A stretch of 64,000 nucleotides of DNA from Caldilineaceae bacterium (GTDB taxonomy: Bacteria > Chloroflexota > Anaerolineae > Caldilineales > Caldilineaceae): assembly GCA_022842065.1 (NCBI GenBank), contig JALHQH010000014.1, positions 181,584-245,583 of the forward strand. The letters are read 5' to 3'. Within the stretch, counting starts at the first letter, position 1. Each line of letters begins with the position of its first letter. Of the stretch, positions 7,853 through 15,741 are shown one piece after another. A model generated the notes under the pieces. It saw nothing but the letters and a program-made list of their open reading frames with translations. It had not been told where the DNA came from and ran no database searches. The translations under genes and the position numbers were made by a program.

Positions 7853-8911
7853 ATGCTAAATCACCCACTCAATCGCCGGCAATTGTTGCATGCCGGCATG
7901 ATCAGCGGCATTGGGCTGTTGGCGGCGGCCTGCGCGTCCCCCACCGACGAAGCTTTTCCGCAAAGCAGCACCACAGCACCGCTGGCCGCTAACCCGGCCG
8001 CGAGCACGGCGGCGACCAGCAAAGCGGTTGTCGCCGCCATCACCGACGCAGCCACACAATTTTTGGACGGGCTGACAGAGGAGCAACGCGCCACGGCCAC
8101 CTATGCCATTACTGATCCCGAATATCTGCGTTGGCACTGGACCACGACCAGCGGTTTTCCGCGCAATGGGTTGGTCTTGCGCGAGCTGGATGCCAAACAA
8201 CATGAGGCCGTGCTGGCCTTGTTGCGCGCCAGCAGTTCCGAGGCCGGTTTTAAGAAATCAGTGGAGATCATGCAGTTACAGTCAGAGATCGGCGGGGATC
8301 CGAAGAATTATTTTGTCACAATTTTTGGTGCGCCCGGTGACGCCACTTGGGGCTGGCGCTTTGAAGGTCATCATATCTCGCGCCGCTATACCATTGCCGG
8401 CGACAAACTCACCATTACCCCGTTCTTTCATGGGGTCTGGCCGACGGTCAGCGCCCTGGGCGGGGTGATCATGCAGCGGGAAGAGTGGGCGGCACGGGAA
8501 CTGGTGCGCTCGCTCGATGCTAACTTGCGCAGCCAGGTGATCTTCCAGGAACAATCGTTGACCCGCCATGTTACCTGGAACGAAAATTATGTGCAGCCAT
8601 TGGAACCCGTCGGGGCACCGCTGGCTGCACTTAATAATGACCAACAGGCATTGGCCATGGAAATTATCCAGATCTGGATGGGGACACAGGCCGAAGCGGT
8701 GGCAAAAACACACCTCGATCGCATCCAAACGCACGGTCTGGAAAACATTCGTTTTGGTTGGGCCGGCGCGCTGGAAGAACGACGCCCCCACTACTACCGG
8801 ATCCAGGGACCATCGTTTCTGCTGGAATATGACAACACGCGCAACGGCAGCACGCATATTCACAGCGTCTGGCGCGTCTTTGATGAAGATTTCGGACAGG
8901 GATTGGTTTAG
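7853..8911 (+). CDS. Tat-type lipoprotein of family DUF3500
   Basis: A 352-residue protein. The N terminus has a twin-arginine motif (NRRQLLHAG) followed by a hydrophobic segment and a lipobox-like LAAACAS, so it is probably folded in the cytoplasm, exported by Tat and lipid-anchored. The mature part matches DUF3500 by motifs: FPRNGLVLREL near the front, GDATWGWRFEGHHISRRYT in the middle, and RIQGPSFLLEYDN with THIHSVWRVFDEDFG at the end. The last two carry His residues that could bind a metal. The function of DUF3500 is not known. The start at 7853 follows AAGGAG. The MsrQ-like gene begins five bases after the stop, so the two are almost certainly translated together. Confidence 0.85.
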   Translation: MLNHPLNRRQLLHAGMISGIGLLAAACASPTDEAFPQSSTTAPLAANPAASTAATSKAVVAAITDAATQFLDGLTEEQRATATYAITDPEYLRWHWTTTSGFPRNGLVLRELDAKQHEAVLALLRASSSEAGFKKSVEIMQLQSEIGGDPKNYFVTIFGAPGDATWGWRFEGHHISRRYTIAGDKLTITPFFHGVWPTVSALGGVIMQREEWAARELVRSLDANLRSQVIFQEQSLTRHVTWNENYVQPLEPVGAPLAALNNDQQALAMEIIQIWMGTQAEAVAKTHLDRIQTHGLENIRFGWAGALEERRPHYYRIQGPSFLLEYDNTRNGSTHIHSVWRVFDEDFGQGLV

Positions 8912-8916
8912 CGAAG

Positions 8917-9501
8917 ATGCCACAGCACTGGCTTCGTCGCCTTGTTCACGGTATTGCACTGTTACTGCTGGTGTGGATGGTGGTCGATTTTCTGCTTCAT
9001 TTGGAAAGTTATGCGGCCAACCGCACGTTGATGTTGCGCGCCGGGACCGTGGGCTTGCTCTTGCTCGTTGCCTCTTTTACCTGTACGCCGCTGAGTTGGG
9101 TTTTCCACTGGCCGCGCGTGGTGCAGGTGCGGCGCGCCTTGGGTTTGTACGGCTTTCTTTTTATCAGCATCCATCTGCTGGTCTATGCCTGGTTGGATAA
9201 TGCCTTTATGCTTGCGCTAATGGTGCGCGACCTGGGCGAACGGCGGGCGATGAGCGTGGGGTTGCTCGCCTTTGCCCTGCTCATCCCGCTGGCCGTCACC
9301 TCGACGGCTGGCTGGCAACGGCGGCTGGGCAAAGGGTGGCGCAGGTTGCACCGGCTGATCTACCTGGCCTTGCCACTCAGCGTGCTCCATTATCTTTGGT
9401 TGGAACGGGATTTTCACGGGGGGGCTTGGTTCTCTGCGGGGATTGTAGCGATCTTGTTGCTCTTGCGGTTGCCGGTCGTTCGCCGACAGTTGCGTCAATA
9501 G
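8917..9501 (+). CDS. MsrQ-like ferric reductase transmembrane haem protein
   Basis: A 194-residue membrane protein with about six helices, of the ferric-reductase-like transmembrane superfamily that includes MsrQ (YedZ). Characteristic features are the RRALGLYGFLFISIHLLVY helix, whose His is a b-haem ligand candidate, and WRRLHRLIYLALPLSVLHYLWL, which carries two more His residues. MsrQ passes electrons from the quinone pool to the periplasmic molybdoenzyme MsrP. No msrP-like gene is present here. The partner in the operon is instead the exported DUF3500 lipoprotein, five bases upstream. This suggests an alternative extracytoplasmic redox partner, which is an inference from gene order. Confidence 0.8.
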   Translation: MPQHWLRRLVHGIALLLLVWMVVDFLLHLESYAANRTLMLRAGTVGLLLLVASFTCTPLSWVFHWPRVVQVRRALGLYGFLFISIHLLVYAWLDNAFMLALMVRDLGERRAMSVGLLAFALLIPLAVTSTAGWQRRLGKGWRRLHRLIYLALPLSVLHYLWLERDFHGGAWFSAGIVAILLLLRLPVVRRQLRQ

Positions 9502-9629
9502 GGTTTAATGACCAACGCCTCATCAAGCAAAATCGCCATATCGCGAACATTGGGCAGAAAACCATGCTCTTGCAGCAGGATTACCACGCAGAATATGAAT
9601 AGCTATGGTTGAATCAGCAATCCCAGCGG

Positions 9630-9944
9630 TCATTCTTCGCTTTCCCAGATGATGCCACGTTGCTTATCTTGCTGTGTACGTAACTGTTTTACCCACTCAA
9701 CAACATCCGGCATTTCAATCGCTTGCCAATCATTCGTTTCAAAGGTGTCAAGCAAAGCTAGGGTCTGCGCGCCCCAGGTTTGTGTGCTTGGCAAAATGGG
9801 CGTACTCGAAACAGTAGTCGTCAAAACTGGCTCATGCTCAAGTGCATCCGCCATCTGTTTGACAAGTTTGATTTTTTCTAGCGGCGTTAGGCGATACGCC
9901 AACGCCAGCACATCGTCAAATTGAACAATACTTTCTGCGATCAT
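9630..9944 (-). CDS. Small antitoxin-like protein without an obvious partner
   Basis: A 104-residue acidic/neutral protein. Its front part, VLALAYRLTPLEKIKLVKQMADALE, resembles the helical N terminus shared by many short proteins in Chloroflexota and cyanobacteria that precede PIN or RelE toxins. The middle is low-complexity (Thr/Ser/Pro), and the end is charged (QLRTQQDKQRGIIWESEE). The ATG at 9944 follows GGAGG six bases away. No toxin gene follows before the convergent MsrQ-like gene, so it is an orphan or has another role. Confidence 0.55.
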   Translation of the reverse strand: MIAESIVQFDDVLALAYRLTPLEKIKLVKQMADALEHEPVLTTTVSSTPILPSTQTWGAQTLALLDTFETNDWQAIEMPDVVEWVKQLRTQQDKQRGIIWESEE

Positions 9945-10065
9945 CAATCACCTCCAAGTGTATGGATGTTATAATAGCACAAATAAAATTTTCAGAAAAA
10001 CAGCTAACTATCCTTGGATGAAGGCATGACCCGTAAACGATTGTCTTTTCTGTATCAATCCATAC

Positions 10066-10917
10066 TTACGCTAATCCAGGTAGATTGCTTGCTTGGCGGC
10101 GAATTTGTGTTGGTGTGCAACCAGTGATCGCTTTGACGCGCCGCGAAAAGTGATAGCTGGTCTTAAAGCCACAGCGCGTCGCAACCTCTTCCACGGTTAA
10201 CCCGGTATGTTCCAATAAATCTACACCCCGTTTTACCCGCTGTTGCCACACATATTCCAGCGGTGTCTGCCCTACTTGGCGGCGGAAAAGGCGGGTTAAC
10301 TGCGCCGCACTAATCGAGGCGACCTGCGTTAGGCGATGCAAGGTTAGCGTCTCGTGGAGGTGAACATAGACATAATCTTGCACGCGCACAAGCGGTGCCG
10401 CACGCAGGTGGCCTTGATTTTTCTGTGAAATTTGTTCGGCTTCGCCCACATAACACCACAGCATTTGTGCAGCAACAAGTTTCATCAGCTCTTCGGCTGT
10501 TGGCAACGGACAAGTGCGCAGCGCCAGTAGCTGATCCATCAACATGCGCAGCGACACAGAAAGGTGTAACAGTTGTGTCAAGTGGGCGAGCCGTTCTGCG
10601 ACATCCTTGGCTAGATCGGGCAGCGCCAAATGCACCCAGGTATGGTGGGTTTCGCACTGTGTGGCAAAATAAAAATGTTCTTCATGACCAGGGAAGAGCA
10701 AGATAACGTGATTAGGCCCAACGGTCAACGGCACACCATCGATCAATACGGTGAGCGTGCCATGATAAACCAGGACAAGTTCATAGGTTTGCTGTCGTCG
10801 CGGGCCAAGGGTGCTGCCAGGGGGGTAGATGATTTCGCCAAAGTGAAGACTAGTCGGATTGATCAACAATTTTCTTTCCCAAAGTGCACTTGCAGTGAAA
10901 ACGCTAAAAACGGGCAC
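10066..10917 (-). CDS. AraC family transcriptional regulator
   Basis: A 283-residue activator-type regulator. The N-terminal part (about 1-150) is a cupin-like sensor (GTLTVLIDGVPLTVGPNHVILLFPGHEEHF). The C-terminal 100 residues hold two helix-turn-helix motifs: LHRLTQVASISAAQLTRLFRR and VEEVATRCGFKTSYHFSRRV, followed by GCTPTQIRRQ. The start is a GTG at 10917; no nearby ATG fits. It is divergent from PhyH 2 and the ABC importer, which makes it the probable sugar-responsive activator of that cluster. Sensing by a cupin domain fits a small sugar or sugar-like ligand. Confidence 0.9.
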   Translation of the reverse strand: MPVFSVFTASALWERKLLINPTSLHFGEIIYPPGSTLGPRRQQTYELVLVYHGTLTVLIDGVPLTVGPNHVILLFPGHEEHFYFATQCETHHTWVHLALPDLAKDVAERLAHLTQLLHLSVSLRMLMDQLLALRTCPLPTAEELMKLVAAQMLWCYVGEAEQISQKNQGHLRAAPLVRVQDYVYVHLHETLTLHRLTQVASISAAQLTRLFRRQVGQTPLEYVWQQRVKRGVDLLEHTGLTVEEVATRCGFKTSYHFSRRVKAITGCTPTQIRRQASNLPGLA

Positions 10918-11022
10918 AGTGCCGGTTGAAGGGTACGACCGTTTTTAAATAGCACTCGCTTTAAAGTGCTGCGGCTACCTGCCTAATGAGAATTTCAGAT
11001 ATTATTATGCCATTTCTAGCCA

Positions 11023-11051
11023 TTGTCAAACCCTCTGTTTGGTGATAGGAT
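11023..11051 (+). promoter_or_regulatory. Candidate promoter for PhyH 2 / ABC importer cluster
   Basis: TTGTCA (11023-11028) and TAGGAT (11046-11051) are separated by 17 bases and lie 56 bases before the PhyH 2 start, in the AraC/PhyH divergent region. The -35 is good and the -10 weak, as is usual for an activator-dependent promoter. Chosen by eye. Confidence 0.4.
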
Positions 11052-11107
11052 AACCGCCATTCCAAAATTCTATCCCCAAAATGCAAAGTAATCACAAGGA
11101 GCGCACG

Positions 11108-12199
11108 ATGGCCTTTACGCCAACCGAATGTGCCGAATTCTACCAAAAACAGGGCTACTATGTCTACGAAAATGCCTTGTCCCCGGCCGAAGTCGCAGAG
11201 CTGCGCGCCGAAACCACCCGCATTTGCCAGGGCGGGGCCGGCCCGGTGCGTGGGCTGGAAGTGGGAGACGACTTAGCAGGAGAGCTTGATCCCGAAGCGC
11301 TATTGCGCCGCTATGTCTGTATTCACTTTCCCCACAAAATTTCCAACGTCATGCACAACTATCTGGGACACACGCACATGGTGGATGTGCTCACCAGTGT
11401 GATTGGGCCGAATGTAAAGTGTATGCAATCCATGCTCTTTATTAAAGCCGCCGGCAAACCGGGCCAAGCGTGGCACCAAGACGAATATTTTATCCCTACG
11501 CGCGACCGCTCGTTGGTCGGCGGCTGGATTGCGCTGGATGATGCCACCGTCGAAAATGGCTGCCTCTGGGTCATTCCTGGCTCGCACAAACCGGGCATTA
11601 TCTGGCCCACCCACTATCAGCAGGATGCACGCTTTGATTGTGCCGAAGAAGCCTTCAGCTTTCCCTACAAAGATGAAGACGCCATTCCCGTTGAGGTCAA
11701 AGCCGGTACCATTGTCTTTTTCAACGGCTATTTGCTGCACCGTTCGCTGCCCAATCGCGCCGCCGGTGGCTTTCGGCGCGCCTTGGTCAACCACTATATG
11801 AGTGCCGAATCGTTGCTGCCCTGGATGGCCCACCGCGCCGGCGAACCACCTGGTCGCGCCGATCATCGTGACATTGTGATGGTGGCCGGCAAAGATCCCT
11901 ATGCCTTCAAGGGGCTCATCAACGTCATGGAAGCGCATGTGCGTGGTGACAAAAAGGGTGGCTGCGGCAACCAGGAGCAAAACCTCATCTCCACGGGCAT
12001 TGCCGCCTTTGAACGCAGCCAACAGCCGGCTAGTAGCGGCGAAATGGGTGGTAGCGCGATGGGTGGTAGCGCGATGGGTGGTAGCGCGATGGGTGGTAGC
12101 GCGATGGGTGGTAGCGCGATGGGTGGGCCAGTGATGACATTGCCGACCCAGAGCAAAAGTTTGACTGAGTTGTTGATGGAAGAGGACGATGAAGAATAA
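11108..12199 (+). CDS. PhyH family oxygenase 2 with repeat-built Gly/Met tail
   Basis: A 363-residue PhyH-family Fe(II)/2-oxoglutarate oxygenase. Iron ligands are H123 and D125 (AWHQDEYF) and H211 (LLHRSLPNR); the 2-oxoglutarate Arg is at about 223. NGCLWVIPGSH is typical of the family. The catalytic domain ends near residue 290. The C terminus then carries a linker and a low-complexity tail of five GGSAM repeats encoded by a 15-base tandem repeat, ending in an acidic MEEDDEE. The ATG at 11108 follows AAGGAG; an ATG nine codons upstream lacks a site. It heads a cluster with the ABC importer, so the imported compound or a product of it is the likely substrate. Confidence 0.88.
   Translation: MAFTPTECAEFYQKQGYYVYENALSPAEVAELRAETTRICQGGAGPVRGLEVGDDLAGELDPEALLRRYVCIHFPHKISNVMHNYLGHTHMVDVLTSVIGPNVKCMQSMLFIKAAGKPGQAWHQDEYFIPTRDRSLVGGWIALDDATVENGCLWVIPGSHKPGIIWPTHYQQDARFDCAEEAFSFPYKDEDAIPVEVKAGTIVFFNGYLLHRSLPNRAAGGFRRALVNHYMSAESLLPWMAHRAGEPPGRADHRDIVMVAGKDPYAFKGLINVMEAHVRGDKKGGCGNQEQNLISTGIAAFERSQQPASSGEMGGSAMGGSAMGGSAMGGSAMGGSAMGGPVMTLPTQSKSLTELLMEEDDEE
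12044..12126 (+). repeat. 15-bp coding tandem repeat, five copies
   Basis: The unit ATGGGTGGTAGCGCG occurs five times without a change (12044-12118) and then a sixth time in part. It encodes the MGGSA repeats of the PhyH 2 tail. Perfect identity suggests recent slippage and probable copy-number variation between strains. Confidence 0.9.
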
Positions 12200-12216
12200 G
12201 TTGTTCAATTATACTT

Positions 12217-12276
12217 GGCGCTGTCACAGCGTAACACTTTCTCCCAATATAAAAAGTGTTACGCTGTGACAGCGCC
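12217..12276. terminator. Strong hairpin between PhyH 2 and the ABC importer
   Basis: Two perfect 24-base arms (12217-12240 and 12253-12276, beginning GGCGCTGTCACAGCG) flank a 12-base loop. There is no clear T run after the right arm, so it may attenuate transcription or protect the 3' end of the PhyH message instead of fully terminating. It begins 18 bases after the PhyH 2 stop. Confidence 0.6.
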
Positions 12277-12319
12277 GGTACAAATGTTGTTCAATAAAAA
12301 AGCAAACCTGGAGGAAACT

Positions 12320-13714
12320 ATGATCCAAGAGTTATCACGAAGTTCGCTAAATCGCCGGGCCTTTCTTAAAGCTAGTGCCTTTGTATTGAGCGGGGCCGCT
12401 TTAGCCGCCTGTGCGCCTGCTGCACCCGCTGGGCAAACCGACGCTGGTGGTGGGCAGGCAGCTGCTGCACCGAGCGAATTGCGCCTTTCCGCCTGGGGCG
12501 ATGTGCAAGATGCAACGGTCTATGAAGCTGTGCTCAAGGCGTGGCAGGCGCAGCAGAGCGACTTTACGGCGACGCTAGAGCAATATCCGGGCGGTTATTA
12601 TGAGAAAATGCAAGCCAACTTTGCCGCCGGCACGCCCGCCGATGTGCTCTATTATCAAGGGTGGATGTGGCAGCCCTATGCCCAAGATAAGGTGATCGTG
12701 TCGCTGGATGACTACATTCAAAAAGATAGCGCGACGGCCCAGTTCCCCGCAGGTGAAAATTACAAGAACACCACCACATTAGATGGCAAAACCTATATGT
12801 CGCCAACCGACACGGGGTCGCTGGCGATCTTTTACAACAAAGACATCTTTGACAAAAAGGGCGTTGCCTATCCCAAACCAGGCTGGACCTGGGAAGAGTT
12901 CCAAACGACCGTCGAGACCCTCTCCTTTGATGAAGGTGACACCCACTACTATGGTTGGGCGCAGGCCGGCGGTTGGAATGGGGCTTATGGTCGCTGCACC
13001 GCCTTTATGCGGCGCAACGGTCATGTGGAGTGGGATCAGGTGATCGAACCCAAAAAGGCCGATTGGGATCATGAAGATGTGGCCTCGGCGCTGCAATTTA
13101 TGATCTACGATGCCATTAAAAACCAATGGTCACCCAGCCCGGATGTGATTGCTGGTGGCGGTGTAGGGGTCAACACGGGGCGGGTGGCGATGGTCTTTGA
13201 AGGCCCCTGGTATCTGCCCCAAATGTGGGGGGAATTGGCGATCAACCCGGAAAAGGGCATTAATTTTGATGTTGCGGAGCCACCCGTGGGCAGCACGGGC
13301 GAGAACCTGACCTTTGGCCACGTTCATGGCCACAGCATCACCGAAGCGTCGCAGAACAAGGACGGCAGCTGGGATCTGATCAAGTTTATTGTCAGCGATG
13401 CAGGCCAACAGCTCATTGCCGAGGGTGGTCGCATGTGCGGTGCACCCGACAACATTGATAAAATTTGGGGACCAATCGCCTCGAAGGCCTACAACTTCAC
13501 CAACACCCAAGCCTTCTCCAACGGTATGCGTGCCGGTGCCACCTCGCTGATCATGGGCAAAGGTTCGCCGATTGGGGCCTATGGTGGTGGCCCCATCACC
13601 ACCCTGTGGGACAAGTTGCTGGGTACACAAGAAACCGCCGCCGAAGCACTGAAGATTGCCAACCCTGAGATTCAGGCCATTCTGGATCAGTATTGGCAGG
13701 ATAAAGGGGCGTAG
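12320..13714 (+). CDS. ABC transporter sugar-type extracellular solute-binding protein
   Basis: A 464-residue binding lipoprotein of family 1 (sugar-type). The N terminus SLNRRAFLKASAF with a hydrophobic stretch and LAACAP is a Tat-like lipoprotein signal. The mature protein has the class I pattern LRLSAWGD, FAAGTPADVLYYQGW, GSLAIFYNKDIFDKKG and GRVAMVFEGPWYLPQMW. The start at 12320 follows GGAGG; a longer frame from 12215 runs through the upstream hairpin and is rejected. It captures a solute outside the cell for the two permeases that follow. The ligand is unknown, but AraC control and adjacent mutarotase and glycosidase genes favour a mono- or oligosaccharide. Confidence 0.92.
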   Translation: MIQELSRSSLNRRAFLKASAFVLSGAALAACAPAAPAGQTDAGGGQAAAAPSELRLSAWGDVQDATVYEAVLKAWQAQQSDFTATLEQYPGGYYEKMQANFAAGTPADVLYYQGWMWQPYAQDKVIVSLDDYIQKDSATAQFPAGENYKNTTTLDGKTYMSPTDTGSLAIFYNKDIFDKKGVAYPKPGWTWEEFQTTVETLSFDEGDTHYYGWAQAGGWNGAYGRCTAFMRRNGHVEWDQVIEPKKADWDHEDVASALQFMIYDAIKNQWSPSPDVIAGGGVGVNTGRVAMVFEGPWYLPQMWGELAINPEKGINFDVAEPPVGSTGENLTFGHVHGHSITEASQNKDGSWDLIKFIVSDAGQQLIAEGGRMCGAPDNIDKIWGPIASKAYNFTNTQAFSNGMRAGATSLIMGKGSPIGAYGGGPITTLWDKLLGTQETAAEALKIANPEIQAILDQYWQDKGA

Positions 13715-13717
13715 GAA

Positions 13718-13796
13718 GTGACAAGGTGACAGGGTGACAGGGTGACAAGGTGATCTTCATTCACCTTGTCACCCTGTCACCCTGTCACCTTGTCAC
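13718..13796. repeat. Large perfect hairpin of GTGACA(A/G)G units between binding protein and permease
   Basis: Two 36-base arms pair perfectly (13718-13753 with 13761-13796) around the 7-base loop TCTTCAT. Each arm is itself a run of about four 9-base units of the form GTGACAAGG or GTGACAGGG, and further units continue to about 13811. Its position after the binding-protein stop is where 3'-stabilising hairpins are known to raise binding-protein over permease levels. Confidence 0.8.
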
Positions 13797-13837
13797 CTTG
13801 TCACCCTGTCATCCCTTTGCGCGACACAGAGGCATCT

Positions 13838-14764
13838 ATGACCACATCTACCACCGTTTTATCACAAAAACGCGCCGGCATGTCTGCGGCGCAACGGCGC
13901 GACCTGCGCGATGGCTTGCTGCTCACCAGTCCATTTATTATTGGCCTACTCTTTTTATGGCTTGGGCCCATGCTCTACTCAATCTACCTGACCGTGCAGG
14001 ATTGGAGTATGATCACGCCGCCCAAGTATATCGGCTTGGCGAATTTTGACCGCCTGCTGAATGATCCTTTGGTCTTGAAGACCCTTGGCAACACCGCCTA
14101 TTACACTTTTATTGGGGTGCCGCTGCAATTAATGGTGGCCTTTGGGCTGGCATTGATGCTCAACCAAGAAGTGCGTGGGCAGTCGATCTACCGCACAGTT
14201 TTTTACTTGCCATCGATTACCCCGGCAGTGGCCTTTGCGGTGGTTTGGATTCAGATTTTTAATCCAGAGTTTGGGCTGCTCAACAACTTGCTGAGCTGGT
14301 TTGGCATCGGCCCCATCAAATGGTTATTTGATCCCGCCTGGTCGAAACCGGCTTTTATCATCATGAGCCTATGGCTCACCGGGTTTCAGATGATTATTTT
14401 TTTGGCGGGTTTGCAGGGTGTGCCCAAGGAGTTAAACGAAGCCGCGGCCATTGATGGGGCAACGGCATGGCGCCGCTTTTGGAGCGTGACGTTGCCGATC
14501 CTTTCGCCGGTACTCTTTTTCAACCTGATCATCGGCATTGTGGGCAGTTTTCAGGTCTTTACCGGCTCCTTTATTATGACCAAAGGTGGCCCGCAAGATT
14601 CAACGCTCTTTATCGTGCTCTATATTTATCGCAACGCCTTTGAATATTTCAAGATGGGTTACGCTTCGACGCTGGCCTGGCTCCTTTTTGTGATTATCAT
14701 GCTCTTTACAGCGATCCAGTTTTTCTTTGCCAATCGCTGGGTCTATTACGAAGGCAAGGTTTAA
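13838..14764 (+). CDS. ABC sugar permease, MalF/UgpA type
   Basis: A 308-residue inner-membrane permease with six predicted helices. The coupling loop that contacts the ATPase is visible as ELNEAAAIDGATAWRRFW (EAA motif), followed by VTLPILSP. The ATG at 13838 follows an AGAGG; a frame from 13766 reads through the hairpin repeat and is not used. It forms the translocation channel with the next gene. No ATP-binding subunit is encoded nearby, so a shared MsmK/UgpC-like ATPase elsewhere in the genome must energise it. Confidence 0.92.
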   Translation: MTTSTTVLSQKRAGMSAAQRRDLRDGLLLTSPFIIGLLFLWLGPMLYSIYLTVQDWSMITPPKYIGLANFDRLLNDPLVLKTLGNTAYYTFIGVPLQLMVAFGLALMLNQEVRGQSIYRTVFYLPSITPAVAFAVVWIQIFNPEFGLLNNLLSWFGIGPIKWLFDPAWSKPAFIIMSLWLTGFQMIIFLAGLQGVPKELNEAAAIDGATAWRRFWSVTLPILSPVLFFNLIIGIVGSFQVFTGSFIMTKGGPQDSTLFIVLYIYRNAFEYFKMGYASTLAWLLFVIIMLFTAIQFFFANRWVYYEGKV

Positions 14765-15652
14765 ATGAGCACCACTGCGGGCAACGTGACCCACAGAAGA
14801 ACCGCGGACAACCGCGCCAAAAAACGCAAGGCACAATTGGGCCGTTTGCTGCTCCACGCTGTGATGATTTTGTTGGGGATCAGTTTTGTAGTGCCCTTGG
14901 CTTGGGTTGCCAGCACCTCACTTAAATCATCGAGCGAGGTTTTTATCACTCCGGTGCAGTGGATTCCCGCGGTGCCGCGCTGGCACAACTTTGCCGAAGT
15001 CTTTGAGCGGCTGCCCTTTGCCCATTTTATTCTCAACTCGTTTTATGTAACCTTTATGGGCACGCTAGGGTCGATTATTAGTTCAATTATGGTTGCCTTT
15101 GGCTTGGCACGCATTCGCTGGCCAGGCCGTGACCTGCTCTTCACCTTGCTGATGGCAACCCTGATGCTGCCCTTTGTGGTCACCTTGATCCCAGTCTTTA
15201 TCATTTTCAAATCAATCAACTGGATCGGGACATTCTTGCCCTTGTGGACCCCCGCCTGGTTTGGCTTTGCCTTTTATATCTTTCTCATGCGCCAATTTAT
15301 GTTATCCCTGCCCTATGAATTGGACGAGGCGGCCAAAATCGATGGGGCTTCTAACTTTCGGATCCTCTGGCAAGTGATTGCGCCGCTCTGTGGGCCAGCG
15401 ATTGCCACGGTCGCCATCTTCTCCTTTCTGCACCACTACAACGACTTTCTTGGGCCACTCATTTACGTGTCAGACAACAACATGTTCACCTTGCCATTAG
15501 GACTCTATTGGTTTCAAGGGCGCTTCGGCAACTTCTGGCATCTGGTCATGGCCGCGTCAATGGTCACCATTACACCAGTCATTCTCCTCTTCTTCTTTGC
15601 CCAGCGCTACTTTGTCAACGGTGCCCAATTTAGTGGGTTGGCCGGGCGGTAA
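14765..15652 (+). CDS. ABC sugar permease, MalG/UgpE type
   Basis: A 295-residue permease that starts directly at the stop of the previous permease, indicating translational coupling. It has a charged N terminus, about six helices and the EAA loop ELDEAAKIDGASNFRILW. MalG-type permeases place this loop in the same position. It completes the importer heterodimer. The sequence HHYNDFLGPLIY after the EAA loop is typical of the group. Substrate as for the binding protein: undetermined, probably a carbohydrate. Confidence 0.92.
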   Translation: MSTTAGNVTHRRTADNRAKKRKAQLGRLLLHAVMILLGISFVVPLAWVASTSLKSSSEVFITPVQWIPAVPRWHNFAEVFERLPFAHFILNSFYVTFMGTLGSIISSIMVAFGLARIRWPGRDLLFTLLMATLMLPFVVTLIPVFIIFKSINWIGTFLPLWTPAWFGFAFYIFLMRQFMLSLPYELDEAAKIDGASNFRILWQVIAPLCGPAIATVAIFSFLHHYNDFLGPLIYVSDNNMFTLPLGLYWFQGRFGNFWHLVMAASMVTITPVILLFFFAQRYFVNGAQFSGLAGR

Positions 15653-15693
15653 CAATTAACGTGCCGTTTGCTGCATCTAGTTATAGAATTTAA

Positions 15694-15712
15694 CATTTTT
15701 ACTTGTGTAGAA
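15694..15712. repeat. Partial copy of dispersed repeat family A
   Basis: CATTTTTACTTGTGTAGAA here is identical to 29152-29170, the centre of a full hairpin copy. Only this fragment is conserved. It lies after the importer permease stop, between convergent genes. Confidence 0.6.
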
Positions 15713-15741
15713 GGGTAATCAAGATGGCGTGGCCAAAATGG

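Noticed and set aside
7853..9501. Complete MsrPQ methionine-sulfoxide reductase system
   Set aside because: No molybdopterin-binding MsrP-like sequence is present; the partner is DUF3500.
12044..12126. CRISPR-like array
   Set aside because: The 15-base units are directly adjacent with no spacers and are in frame within PhyH 2; it is a coding minisatellite.
13766..13837. Extended start of the first permease
   Set aside because: The extra 24 codons are translated from the GTGACA hairpin units and begin with Pro/Cys-rich nonsense.
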